This document shows positions 52,258 to 60,463 of a stretch of 60,463 nucleotides of DNA, piece by piece; position 1 is the stretch's first letter, and the number at the start of each line of letters is the position of its first letter. The DNA comes from JAZDCZ01 sp046757925. GTDB lineage: Bacteria; Gemmatimonadota; Gemmatimonadetes; Gemmatimonadales; GWC2-71-9. The stretch lies in assembly GCA_046757925.1 (NCBI GenBank), contig JBHHZE010000016.1:1-60463 (forward strand), written 5' to 3'. Made by a program: the position numbers and the translations under genes. The notes under the pieces were generated by a model. That model ran no database searches. It was not told the origin of the DNA and worked only from the letters and a program-made list of their open reading frames with translations.

Positions 52258-52608
52258 TCAACCTGGCGGCCATTGCATCGCCCTACCACCCAGGACGTGC
52301 GCGTGGAGGTGGAATACCGTCTGTCCCCCGTCGGCGTTGGTATTGAGAATCACCCTGTAGCCTCGTTCCAGCAGTCCCTCATTCTTTGCAACACGCCGTG
52401 CAAATAGCAACAGCCCACCCAATGCGCCTACGTCCTCTGCCTCATTGAGAGAGCGGACGTGCTCCCGCGGGATGGCCAGCACGTGTGTCGGTGCCTGCGG
52501 ATTGATGTCTGCAAAGGCGACGTAGTGGTCGTCTTCTGCGACCACCTGTGCCGGTATTTCACCAGCCGCGATCTTGCAGAAGAGACAGTCCCCTGTCCCC
52601 CTAGCCAC
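52258..52608 (-). CDS. HIT-family nucleotide-binding protein
   Basis: A 116-residue histidine-triad protein. The triad is in VFHLHAHVLGGR (HxHxH) and the N-terminal DCLFCKIAAGEIPAQVV is a family mark with its CxxC. HIT proteins hydrolyse nucleoside phosphoramidates, AMP-linked or similar. The GTG at 52608 follows closely on TTG at 52611; both overlap the dnaJ stop. It is the last gene of the obg-led operon. Confidence 0.9.
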   Translation of the reverse strand: MARGTGDCLFCKIAAGEIPAQVVAEDDHYVAFADINPQAPTHVLAIPREHVRSLNEAEDVGALGGLLLFARRVAKNEGLLERGYRVILNTNADGGQTVFHLHAHVLGGRAMQWPPG

Positions 52609-53755
52609 CAAACGCTTCTTTCATCTTGTTCCACACCCGGCGCCCGAAGCCTTCTTCCGATGGAGGGTCGCCTTCGAGTTCGGACAGCCGCTCGAGCACC
52701 TCTCTCAGTTCCGGCTCGAGCCTGGTCGGCGTCCACACCTGCGTCCTGACGTGCAGCGCGCCGCGTCGCCCGTCGTTGAGATTCGGCAGGCCCTTACCTC
52801 TGAGCGAGATGACCGTACCCGACTGAACGCCGGGTTCCAAGTGGACGGTGGTATCGCCGTAGGGTGTCGGCACCACGATATCCGCACCCAGGGCCGCCTG
52901 GCTGAAGGAAACAGGTACGTCATAGACGAGGTCATCGCCGTGTCTTTCAAACCGCGGATCGTCAGCGATCTCCAACTCCACTATCAGGTCGCCGGCAGGC
53001 CCGTTCCGCGGTCCGACCGCGCCCTTCCCCCTCAACGTGAGGTAGTTCTCGTGAGAGACGCCGGCAGGCACCTCGATATCCACCACCGAATCGAGTCGCA
53101 CCCTGCCTTCTCCGCGGCAATCGACACAGGGTTGAGAGATCGTCGTACCCTGTCCCCGGCATGCCGGACAGGTCGTCACCGAAACCAGCTGTCCGAAGAT
53201 CGAATTCTGTGCCCTGCGAACCTCACCGCCACCACCGCAGGTCTGACACGGCGCAGGCGCACTGCCGGGCTCGGCTCCCAAGCCACCGCAGCGCTCGCAT
53301 TTATGGAGGGTCTTGAGTTTGATCTTCTTCGTGGTGCCGTGGGCGACATCCTCCAGAGTGAGCCTCAGCTTGACGCGGATGTCCTGCCCGCGTTGGGCCG
53401 CGCGACGCCCGCGGGCACCGCCGCCGAAGAACGCGTCGAAACCACCCATGCCACCGAAATCGCGCATGAATATGTTGAGCGCTTCGGACAAATCGAACGG
53501 ATGGAATCCGAAGCCAGCACCACCCGCTCCACCTCTCAATCCGTCCACACCGAACCGGTCGTAGGTCGCACGCTTCTCCGGATCACTGAGAACGTCGTAA
53601 GCCTCGCTCAGCTCCTTGAACTGCTCTTCGGCCCGCTTATCACCGTTGTTACGATCCGGATGATATTGCATGGCGAGCTTGCGATAAGCTTTCTTGAGGT
53701 CGTCAGTACTCGCATCACGTGAAACACCGAGCACGTCGTAAAAATCGCGTGCCAT
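52601..53755 (-). CDS. dnaJ: chaperone DnaJ
   Basis: A 384-residue type I J-protein. The J-domain has HPD in AMQYHPDRNNGDKRA. Then come a Gly/Phe-rich part (GGAGGAGFGFHPFDLSE), the four-repeat zinc centre CERCGGLG ... CQTCGGGG ... CPACRGQG ... CVDCRGEG, and C-terminal substrate-binding sandwiches. It stimulates DnaK in protein folding. It follows hrcA by 30 bp; grpE and dnaK are not in the window. Confidence 0.96.
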   Translation of the reverse strand: MARDFYDVLGVSRDASTDDLKKAYRKLAMQYHPDRNNGDKRAEEQFKELSEAYDVLSDPEKRATYDRFGVDGLRGGAGGAGFGFHPFDLSEALNIFMRDFGGMGGFDAFFGGGARGRRAAQRGQDIRVKLRLTLEDVAHGTTKKIKLKTLHKCERCGGLGAEPGSAPAPCQTCGGGGEVRRAQNSIFGQLVSVTTCPACRGQGTTISQPCVDCRGEGRVRLDSVVDIEVPAGVSHENYLTLRGKGAVGPRNGPAGDLIVELEIADDPRFERHGDDLVYDVPVSFSQAALGADIVVPTPYGDTTVHLEPGVQSGTVISLRGKGLPNLNDGRRGALHVRTQVWTPTRLEPELREVLERLSELEGDPPSEEGFGRRVWNKMKEAFGG

Positions 53756-53785
53756 CTTACTCCTGTCTATTTGGCCAATCCAGCG

Positions 53786-54823
53786 TCACCGAGCGAATTC
53801 GCTCATGAGCCGGCTGGTATGTCCAACAAGGGCAACTACTTTTTGATAGGGCATGCGCGTCGGACCCATGACACCGATGACACCCGCCAGCGACCCGCTT
53901 TGATACTGCGCAGTGACCAACGTGAAAGAGCTGAGCTTGGGGTCGACGTTCTCCCACCCGATCGTGATCCTGATGCCCGGACCGTATCGTCCCTCGAATG
54001 CGGTGCGCAGCAACTCGCGCTGCTCCGTTAGCTCCAGGAGATTGCGCATCTGGTCGTTTGAGCTGAACTCGGGTTGCTCCGCCAGCATCTGCGCGCTGCT
54101 CAGCAAGACAGGGCTCGTTCCCTCGCTCGACACCTGAAAGATCTGGTCGGCCTCTTCCACAAAGATATTGATCAGTTCGTGGCCTCGCGGCTCCACATTG
54201 ACGTCCCGCATCCGTTCCGGAAGCGTCTTGCGTATACGCTCGAGCGTAAGCCCGCCGAGCCGCTCATTGAGTACCATGGTCAGACTTGCCAACGCCTCCC
54301 GCGGCAACTCGCTCCTCACTTCTACGAATATCGTCTTTGCGACGCCTCCCTTGAGCAGCAGCACCATCAACACCTTTTCGGCCGACACGTGCATCAACTC
54401 CAGGCGCTCCAACACTGCACCGTCGAGCGACGGAGCCACCGCCACCCCGAGTTCCTGCGTCAGCACGCCCAACACCTGCGCTGCGTCTCTCAAGATCTCC
54501 TCGACCGGACTGTTGCCATTGCCGAACTGACGTCGCAGTGTATCCTGCTCCATCTGAGTAGGGTCTGATTTCTCCATGAGTCCATCCACGTAGAGCCTGT
54601 AGGCCTGGTCGGTGGGGATACGACCACCGGAGGTGTGGGTATGGAAGAGATAGCCCTTGTCCTCGAGGTCGCTCATCACGTTCCGGATAGTTGCCGCCGA
54701 CACCCCGAGGTTGAACCGCTTGGCAATGGTCCGCGATCCGGCCGGTTCGGCGCTCTCCACATAGGAGTGGATCACCGCCTCCAGCACTTTCTGCTCTCGA
54801 TCTGTAAGCCTGTCAGTTCTCAT
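53786..54823 (-). CDS. hrcA: heat-inducible transcription repressor HrcA
   Basis: A 345-residue repressor of chaperone genes. The N-terminal winged helix (about 1-90: GSRTIAKRFNLGVSAATIRN, then HTSGGRIPTDQAYRLYVDGL) precedes the HrcA dimerisation/GAF-like core (VVALVGHTSRLMSEFAR at the end). It binds CIRCE operators. No CIRCE repeat was seen upstream of hrcA or dnaJ, so its targets probably lie elsewhere. Confidence 0.94.
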   Translation of the reverse strand: MRTDRLTDREQKVLEAVIHSYVESAEPAGSRTIAKRFNLGVSAATIRNVMSDLEDKGYLFHTHTSGGRIPTDQAYRLYVDGLMEKSDPTQMEQDTLRRQFGNGNSPVEEILRDAAQVLGVLTQELGVAVAPSLDGAVLERLELMHVSAEKVLMVLLLKGGVAKTIFVEVRSELPREALASLTMVLNERLGGLTLERIRKTLPERMRDVNVEPRGHELINIFVEEADQIFQVSSEGTSPVLLSSAQMLAEQPEFSSNDQMRNLLELTEQRELLRTAFEGRYGPGIRITIGWENVDPKLSSFTLVTAQYQSGSLAGVIGVMGPTRMPYQKVVALVGHTSRLMSEFAR

Positions 54824-54849
54824 GGTGCAAGTCTATTCTGGACAGCAAT

Positions 54850-55977
54850 TTAGCCACCATCGACGCAGGTGGTCAAGGGACCGATCATCTCGTCGAGGCG
54901 CAGCCATCCCTGTGGGGTCAGCTTCACGTGGCCGCCATCTCTCAGCATCCAGCCCTCCATGACCGCCCGAGCGCACACCGCCGCATCGATTTGGCCCGGT
55001 TCGTCGGGGATTCCATCTACCGTACGGAGCCCGAGATAGAGCCGCTCTAGGCTGGCTTGCTGTGGGGAAAGGTCCTCGCACCCGTCGCGGGGATCGTCAC
55101 CGCTCTCGATGTGACGGTGGTACTCAGTCCACGGCGCCACATTCCAGAGACGCCGCCTTCCATCGAAGGAGTGCGCCGAGGGTCCGAGCCCCAGGTATCG
55201 CCGACCGGTCCAGTAAGCGCTGTTGTGACGCGCCCGTCGTTCGGGCTTCGCATAGTTGGAGATCTCGTAGTGTTCGTACCCCGCTCCGGTAAGATTGCTG
55301 TGGGCTTCAAGGAATTCCCGCGCGTAGCGGTCCTCGGAACCCGGTCGGACGGCACCGCGCGAGATCCAGCGCGAGAGCGCGGTGCGCGGTTCTACAGTGA
55401 GCCCATATGCGGAGATGTGATCGGGATCGAGACCGATCGCACACGAGAGGTCATTGCGGAACGTGCGGGACAGTGCGTCCGGGAGCGCGAATATCAGATC
55501 GATCGAAAGCGACGGGATACCCTCGGACCGCAGTAGCTGGGCCGCCTCCTCCGACTGCCCAGCCGAGTGCGTACGATGCATCCAAGCCAGTGCTTCGTCG
55601 TCAAACGATTGAACTCCCAGTGAGACGCGATTCACGCCCGCATTCATCCACTCTTGCACCGAATCGGCGGTTACGTCGTCTGGGTTCGCTTCAAGCGTGA
55701 TCTCGACCCCGGGATACGCTGTGGAGATCCCCGATGCGAGAGCGCGCACCAGGCGGGCAAGCTCGCTGGGTGCGAGCGCTGACGGCGTACCCCCACCGAG
55801 ATAGAGCGTCTCCAGTGGTTCGTCGTCCCACTCTCCGTCTGCCATGCGGCGATCGCGCTCGCTAAGTACGGCGTCAACGTAATCTCGAGCGGGGATCGTC
55901 TTTCGAACGGCGATCGCGAAATCGCAGTAGCTGCAGCGGCGCGCGCAGAAGGGGACGTGGACGTAGATGTGCCGCAT
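54850..55977 (-). CDS. hemW: HemW-like radical SAM heme chaperone
   Basis: A 375-residue HemN/HemW-family protein. The radical SAM triad is CARRCSYCDF (Cys11, Cys15, Cys18), followed by LYLGGGTPSALAPSEL, VSLGVQSFDDEALAWMHR and YEHYEISNYAKP. These fit HemW (oxygen-independent coproporphyrinogen oxidase-like), which delivers heme. The domain order is complete. It lies between dprA and hrcA with 28-bp and 26-bp spacers. Confidence 0.92.
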   Translation of the reverse strand: MRHIYVHVPFCARRCSYCDFAIAVRKTIPARDYVDAVLSERDRRMADGEWDDEPLETLYLGGGTPSALAPSELARLVRALASGISTAYPGVEITLEANPDDVTADSVQEWMNAGVNRVSLGVQSFDDEALAWMHRTHSAGQSEEAAQLLRSEGIPSLSIDLIFALPDALSRTFRNDLSCAIGLDPDHISAYGLTVEPRTALSRWISRGAVRPGSEDRYAREFLEAHSNLTGAGYEHYEISNYAKPERRARHNSAYWTGRRYLGLGPSAHSFDGRRRLWNVAPWTEYHRHIESGDDPRDGCEDLSPQQASLERLYLGLRTVDGIPDEPGQIDAAVCARAVMEGWMLRDGGHVKLTPQGWLRLDEMIGPLTTCVDGG

Positions 55978-56005
55978 CGAAGACCGAGATACCGTTAGGG
56001 ACCGT

Positions 56006-57115
56006 TCAAGTTTCCGCCACTGTAAGCGGTTGAACGGGCCGGAACAACTTGCCCGGGTCCTGCGTCACGAGTCCGCGGATCTCCAGCGAGGTGAGTACGG
56101 CCAGCACCTCGGGTACCGACATGCCGGCTCGGTGTGCTACCTCGTCCACCTGTTCCAATCCCTGATCCAGGATGTCCAGCATCTCTCGCTCTTCGGCGGT
56201 GAGGTCGTTGGCGATCGCTACCGCCGGCGCATCGCCCATACTCATGCCGTATTCCTCCAGCACATCGCGGAGGCCCAGTGCGGGTTTGGCCCCCTGCTGA
56301 ATCAGTCGATTGCAGCCTACGGAGACGGGGCTGGTGATCGGACCCGGAACCGCGAGCACTTCGTGCCCTTGAGCGAGCGCGCAGCCGGCCGTGATGAGCG
56401 CCCCGGAGCGCTCGCGCGCTTCGATGAGCAGTGTGACGCGTGAGAGACCACTGATCAACCGGTTGCGCTTGGGGAAGCTGCCCGCGTTGGGACGTTCGCC
56501 CGGTGGATGCTCGGTGAGCAGACACCCGTCTGCGGCGACTCGCTCGTAGAGCGCCCGGTTGGCGGCGGGATACACGACGCCCAACCCGTTTCCCAACACA
56601 CCAATTGTGCCTCCACCGACATCGAGCGTAGCGGTATGGGCAATTGCGTCGAGGCCCCGCGCCATGCCACTCACAACCGTGAGCCCCGCCCGGCTCAGGC
56701 CGGAGGCGAACATTCTGCAGGCCCCCGCACCGTAGCGAGTGTGCGCCCGGCTCCCGACTATCGCCGTGCACTCGCTATCGAGCAGTTCGAGTCTCCCCTT
56801 GGCAAAGAGCAGCGTAGGTGCCTTGGGAATCTGCCTCAAGGACGACGGGAATTGCTCGTGCTTGGGTAGCAGGACGTGGGCGCCCATTTCGATAGCGCGC
56901 TTCACCACCTTTTCACCCATGTTGGGGGTCGCATCACAGATGGCGGTTGCGGCGGCGGGCGAGATATCGACGACCCGTGTCAACGCGCGATGCGAGGCGC
57001 CGAGAGCGTTCTCACACGATCCGAACGCGGCGAGCAACATATCGAGGCGCGACCGACCGATGCCCGGCACTAGCGCCAGCGTCAGATAGGCGATGTCATC
57101 CGGGCTCAGTTTCAC
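56006..57115 (-). CDS. dprA: DNA-protecting protein DprA
   Basis: A 369-residue DprA/Smf protein loading RecA on incoming single-stranded DNA during transformation. An N-terminal SAM-like region (ALVPGIGRSRLDMLLAAFGS) is followed by the Rossmann core with SGMARGLDAIAHTATL, PKRNRLISGLS and ALITAGCALAQGHEVLAVPG, and a C-terminal winged helix (VDEVAHRAGMSVPEVLAVL). The start overlaps the obg stop by 4 bp. Its presence suggests natural transformation potential. Confidence 0.95.
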   Translation of the reverse strand: MKLSPDDIAYLTLALVPGIGRSRLDMLLAAFGSCENALGASHRALTRVVDISPAAATAICDATPNMGEKVVKRAIEMGAHVLLPKHEQFPSSLRQIPKAPTLLFAKGRLELLDSECTAIVGSRAHTRYGAGACRMFASGLSRAGLTVVSGMARGLDAIAHTATLDVGGGTIGVLGNGLGVVYPAANRALYERVAADGCLLTEHPPGERPNAGSFPKRNRLISGLSRVTLLIEARERSGALITAGCALAQGHEVLAVPGPITSPVSVGCNRLIQQGAKPALGLRDVLEEYGMSMGDAPAVAIANDLTAEEREMLDILDQGLEQVDEVAHRAGMSVPEVLAVLTSLEIRGLVTQDPGKLFRPVQPLTVAET

Positions 57116-58119
57116 ACCGATTCCTCACGCGCCGACGCAACGGTTCCCAGCAGCTCCCAGAGTTGCTCCTTCAGCTCACCTAAGCCCCGACGGGCCACCG
57201 CCGAAACTGTCAACACCCGAGCGGCGTCGGGCGCGACCAGCGGTGGAACGTCTTCGTCGGGCCCGAGCAGGTCGCGCTTGGTGAACACAACTACGTGTGG
57301 CCGCTCGGCCAGTGCGGCGTCGTATTGACGCGCCTCGTCACGCAACATCTCGTATGCGAGTTGTGGATCGTCGACGTCCAACGGTATGATATAGGCAAGT
57401 ACGCGAGTGCGCTCGACGTGCTGCAGGAACTGGTCACCCAGTCCCTTGCCGGTGTGCGCTCCCTCTATGATGCCCGGGATGTCGGCCAGTACGAACGAAC
57501 GCGACTCGGGAAGCCCCACGACTCCCAGGTTGGGCTCGAGAGTGGTGAACGGATAGTCGGCGATCTTCGGCCGGGCCGCCGACAGAGCCGACAGCAGGGT
57601 GCTCTTGCCGGCGTTTGGTTCTCCCAAGAGACCCACGTCGGCAATGAGTTTCAGGACCAATTCGATGTGCCGATCCTCACCCTCCTCACCCGGCTCCCAC
57701 TTGCGCGGTGCTCGGTTTGTCGGAGTGGCAAACGCGGCGTTCCCGCGTCCGCCCCTACCCCCCTTGGCCACGCAGAACTCCTCCCCCGCCACGAGCAACT
57801 CCGTCAACATCTCACCACTCTCGGCGTCCCGAATCTCCGTGCCCGGCGGTACGGGGAGATACACGTCTTCACCCGACTTGCCGGCCTTGTCGGATCCCCT
57901 ACCGTGTTGCCCACGTGTCGCTCTGAAGACCCGCCTGTAGCTATAGTCGAGCAGCGTCGACAGCTGAGGATCTGCCCTAACATACACACTGCCACCTCTC
58001 CCTCCGTTGCCGCCATCGGGCCCTCCCATGGGCCGGAACTTCTCACGCCGGAACGAGGAGCAACCCGAGCCTCCCATTCCCGCAGTGACGCGGATCTTGG
58101 CGCGGTCGATAAAGGCCAT
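57112..58119 (-). CDS. obg: GTPase Obg/CgtA
   Basis: A 335-residue ribosome-associated GTPase. An Obg glycine-rich fold (GMGGSGCSSFRREKFRPMGG, then GGRGGSVYV) precedes the G domain with G1 GEPNAGKSTLLSAL, G3 LADIPGIIEGAHTGKGLGDQ and FTKRDLLG for NKxD. It lacks the long OCT C-terminal domain of some homologues. Needed for 50S assembly and stress control. First gene of obg-dprA-hemW-hrcA-dnaJ-HIT. Confidence 0.96.
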   Translation of the reverse strand: MAFIDRAKIRVTAGMGGSGCSSFRREKFRPMGGPDGGNGGRGGSVYVRADPQLSTLLDYSYRRVFRATRGQHGRGSDKAGKSGEDVYLPVPPGTEIRDAESGEMLTELLVAGEEFCVAKGGRGGRGNAAFATPTNRAPRKWEPGEEGEDRHIELVLKLIADVGLLGEPNAGKSTLLSALSAARPKIADYPFTTLEPNLGVVGLPESRSFVLADIPGIIEGAHTGKGLGDQFLQHVERTRVLAYIIPLDVDDPQLAYEMLRDEARQYDAALAERPHVVVFTKRDLLGPDEDVPPLVAPDAARVLTVSAVARRGLGELKEQLWELLGTVASAREESV

Positions 58120-58187
58120 CTACAAAACTCGTTCAGACATTACGATGCTCGCCGTCCTGCGGCATAACCAACTTTGCGCAAGCATCA

Positions 58188-59180
58188 TCAATCGAACGCC
58201 AATCTGCCGGCCGGGCGCAGCTGTCCTACCGGCCGGCCGCGGGAGTCGAGAACAGGCATCTCCATAAACTGCGGCAGCATCGTAGATGGCGCTGGATCGA
58301 GTTGCAGCTGTTCGAGTATCGCGAGGATCGCAACCATCGCCGCCCTGTGATTACCGTCTTGTACCTTGAGCGCGATGCCCAACCGCCGTTCCGGGACGGC
58401 CGCAAGATACACTCCCTCTGCCCCTACCTTGGCCAACACGCGGCCCGTGTACGTTTGCATCAGCTCCGTGCAGAGTCGCCGCGTGCCCGCCGCAAGGTAC
58501 GGGTATTCCAGCATCGCCGAGACGATTCTGCGCGGTGCCTCACGATCGCTGACCGCAAGCCGCGCAACGGCCAGCGCCAGGCGTGAGAGGGGGAGTGCGA
58601 ACGCAACCACCGTGCAGCCATCCACACCCTCGACGATCTCAGTTTCATCCATTCCAGCCCAGCCGGCCAGTTCCCGCTTCACTCGTCGCTGCACCGGGTG
58701 GTGCGGCAATTGATAGCCCTGGATATCCCACCCGTTGTGCAGCGCCAACGCTAGCATTCCAGTGTGCTTACCCGAACAGTTGCTGGCTACGGGAGACGGC
58801 GGTTCCAAGGTTGCGGAATCGAGCGACGGTACCGCGAACGTTAGCGCCAGCTGGCGGTGTGGCCCGCAGGCGAGATCGTCCTCACTACATCCGATACGCT
58901 CGAGCAAGGCGCGTACTAGCTCCACCTGCGATTTCTCCGAGCTGTGCGAGGCACACGCTATGGCGAGTTCCTTAGGAGAGATGTCGAAGTGCCCGCATAC
59001 GCCATCTTCCACGAGCGGGAGCGCCTGGAACGGCTTTGCCGCCGAGCGGGAAAAGGTCACGAGGTCGGGGTCCCCCGAGTGTGCCATGAGATCGTAACTG
59101 TCGGTCACAACGGCGACCGAGACGCGATGCACCGATTCGACGATGTCGCCGCGAGTGCTTTCTACTGTGAGCTCTGTCAT
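58188..59180 (-). CDS. asparaginase II-family protein
   Basis: A protein of about 330 residues of the L-asparaginase II (PF06089) family. Marks include TRGDIVESVHRVSVAVV, FSRSAAKPFQALPLVEDG, ACASHSSEKSQVELVRALL, SNCSGKHTGMLALALHNGW and VEGVDGCTVVAFALPLSRLA. The family is named after a plant-bacterial asparaginase, though activity is not proven for many members. ATG at 59180 (MTELTVEST) matches the family start; the ATG at 59237 adds 19 unlikely residues. It stands alone before obg, 68 bp away. Confidence 0.83.
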   Translation of the reverse strand: MTELTVESTRGDIVESVHRVSVAVVTDSYDLMAHSGDPDLVTFSRSAAKPFQALPLVEDGVCGHFDISPKELAIACASHSSEKSQVELVRALLERIGCSEDDLACGPHRQLALTFAVPSLDSATLEPPSPVASNCSGKHTGMLALALHNGWDIQGYQLPHHPVQRRVKRELAGWAGMDETEIVEGVDGCTVVAFALPLSRLALAVARLAVSDREAPRRIVSAMLEYPYLAAGTRRLCTELMQTYTGRVLAKVGAEGVYLAAVPERRLGIALKVQDGNHRAAMVAILAILEQLQLDPAPSTMLPQFMEMPVLDSRGRPVGQLRPAGRLAFD

Positions 59181-59433
59181 TGGAGGAACAAAGATACTCG
59201 AATGTGTTCGAGCGTTGAAAAGCGGGGCCGGTCGCATGTTCTGTAAATGTCAAGACTTGATCTGACAGACGTTTGTCTCCTCGGTGCCCGTTTGCACCGG
59301 GTGCATACTGAGGTCCGTCCAGCTCGGTGCTGCAATCTCGGCTCGAGCTCCAAAGGGCTCCGAAATCGCGAGCGTTCCGCAGTCACCGGGACTGGATCGT
59401 TTGAGCACTAGGCATATCCATCCATCTCAACAA
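59181..59433 (-). other. 253-bp intergenic region between the IS110 transposase and the asparaginase-like gene
   Basis: No gene is convincing. It should contain one end of the IS110 element, which lacks terminal inverted repeats, and the asparaginase promoter. A perfect palindrome lies at 59197-59212. A TTGACA on the minus strand near 59253 has no matching -10 box at normal spacing. Confidence 0.5.
59197..59212. promoter_or_regulatory. 16-bp palindrome upstream of the asparaginase-like gene
   Basis: CTCGAA-TGTG-TTCGAG, a perfect inverted repeat 17 bp before the asparaginase-like ATG at 59180. It could be an operator, or the footprint of the flanking insertion. Confidence 0.35.
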
Positions 59434-60462
59434 TTATGCTGCAACAGATACATTCTCTGAATCGTATGCTCTCTCGTGTACCCACATGCTATGAAGCAAA
59501 CACGCCAACTTGCGAGCCACTGCCACCACCGCCTGCTGCTTCGCATGACGTCCGCCGCGCGCCACCAATTGCTCACCCCAGCGTCGTAACGATGTGTCCG
59601 GGCCAAACGGCCCCACTATGTAATTCGCTGCACTCACTAACAGGCGCCGCAGCATCGCATCTCCAGCCTTGGTAATCCGTAGCTGTGACTGCTGCATACC
59701 CGACTGCCACTGCCGGGAACACAAGCCCAGGTAGGGACCCACCGATCTGCTACGGGCAAACCGATGCGGCTCCTCCAAGGTCAATACATAGCACAACGCT
59801 GTAAGTGGACCCACCCCGGGAACCGCCCGCAACAGCAGGGTCTCAGGATAACGCTCCCGGGAAAGCTCCTCGATCCGATGGTCATACTGCCGAATCTGAC
59901 CCGTCAGATGCTCGATACCATCCAGCACCGGAACCAATGCCGGCTGCAACGACTCAGGTATGTGCAACCGCGTCCGCCCTACAAACGCCGGAATAGAACA
60001 ACTCGGCAACCGGCCACCCACTGCCTTAACCGCACCACGTACATGGTTTACCAGGCGTACCCGTGCACGTACCAATGCATCTCTCGCTCTAAGTACTCCC
60101 AGGTCAGCCTGCGCTTGCTCACCACGATGCCTAATAGGACACAGCAGCTGAGGATCCAAGCGACCCACTCGCGCCAGGTTACGTGCATCCAATCGATCGG
60201 TCTTGTGATCGCTCTTGTAAATCCAGCGCAGCTTACGTGCGTTCGCAACCAACACCTCATGACCCAGCGATATCAACAATCTGCTCACCCATGGTGAGTG
60301 CGTGCCAACCTCCAGAACTATCCGCATCCGATCCTGCTTAGAAAACGCTCGTTGCAAAGCACTCGATGTCGTTCTAACACGCTGCTCCTCCACCAGCTCA
60401 CCCGACCTGTCAACCACCGCGTAGTGGCTATCCCGATCGCTCAGATCCAGACCTACTGTCAA
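59434..60462 (-). mobile_element. IS110-family transposase, cut by the window edge
   Basis: A 342-residue coding frame reaching the right edge; the true start probably lies beyond 60463. It is a DEDD/serine recombinase of the IS110 family. The N-terminal RuvC-like part has GLDLSDRDSHYAVVDR, VLEVGTHSPWVSRLLISLGH and KTDRLDARNLARV. The C-terminal Tnp_20 domain has AVPGVGPLTALCYVLTLEEP and SVGPYLGLCSRQWQSG, with the catalytic Ser in the last. The frame is intact. IS110 elements use a bridge RNA in non-coding DNA next to the gene; if this one is of the IS110 subgroup, it would be upstream, outside the window. Confidence 0.9.
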
Positions 60463-60463
60463 C

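Noticed and set aside
54824..54849. CIRCE operator before hrcA
   Set aside because: No TTAGCACTC-N9-GAGTGCTAA pattern seen; the spacer to hemW is only 26 bp.
1..60463. CRISPR arrays, prophage, toxin-antitoxin or defence islands
   Set aside because: No regular repeat arrays, phage structural genes or known defence domains were found; gene content is mostly housekeeping.

Overview
The window reads as chromosomal DNA of a high-GC diderm bacterium, most likely a member of the Gemmatimonadota or a close relative. This is an inference from overall protein character, since no rRNA is present. A Gram-negative envelope is indicated by two predicted beta-barrel proteins (one FadL/OmpP1-like and ending in Phe), several lipobox lipoproteins, and a bifunctional penicillin-binding protein with a UB2H-like region. 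Almost everything is on the minus strand. Only the block 15.3-21.8 kb is on the plus strand. There is no CRISPR array, prophage or integron. The only mobile element is an IS110-family transposase cut by the right edge.

Layout. 0-7.3 kb (accessory, minus): a secreted M14 carboxypeptidase-like protein, a small membrane protein, then a compact locus of TPR protein, lipoprotein, sigma-54 enhancer-binding protein and second lipoprotein. Two good -24/-12 (sigma-54) promoter matches lie upstream of the regulator and of the second lipoprotein, each with a palindrome at enhancer distance. 7.4-15.2 kb (minus): tRNA-Asn, M20 peptidase, glyoxalase-like protein, Tat-exported GHL10-like glycosidase, class A PBP, then amrS and amrA. 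15.3-21.8 kb (plus): ClC channel with CBS domains, then an outer-membrane set (FadL-like barrel, SGNH lipoprotein, second barrel) and an FmdB zinc ribbon.

21.8-36.4 kb (minus): one long housekeeping run, infC-rpmI-rplT-pheS-pheT-(coiled coil)-zapA-rny-folD-xseA-xseB-ispA-dxs-nadK-recN. It is preceded by a leader with a terminator-like hairpin, and infC appears to start at CTG. 36.5-40.1 kb: a redox-linked operon, rex-arcA-exonuclease-MBL hydrolase, with a perfect Rex box directly before rex. 40.2-52.2 kb: a tightly overlapping run, rpsU-mutS2-dnaG-cdsZ-recJ-rsmD-coaD-pta-STAS-RsbW-RsbU-ksgA, in which a complete partner-switching module follows the coenzyme A/acetyl-phosphate genes. 52.3-58.1 kb: obg-dprA-hemW-hrcA-dnaJ-HIT. 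58.2-60.5 kb: an asparaginase-II family protein and the IS110 transposase.

Most genes are ordinary. The points most worth following are the self-contained sigma-54 locus, the Rex-controlled arginine deiminase operon, the non-canonical infC start behind an attenuator, the partner-switching module co-transcribed with pta/coaD, and the AmrS/AmrA pair without a visible MEMO partner.
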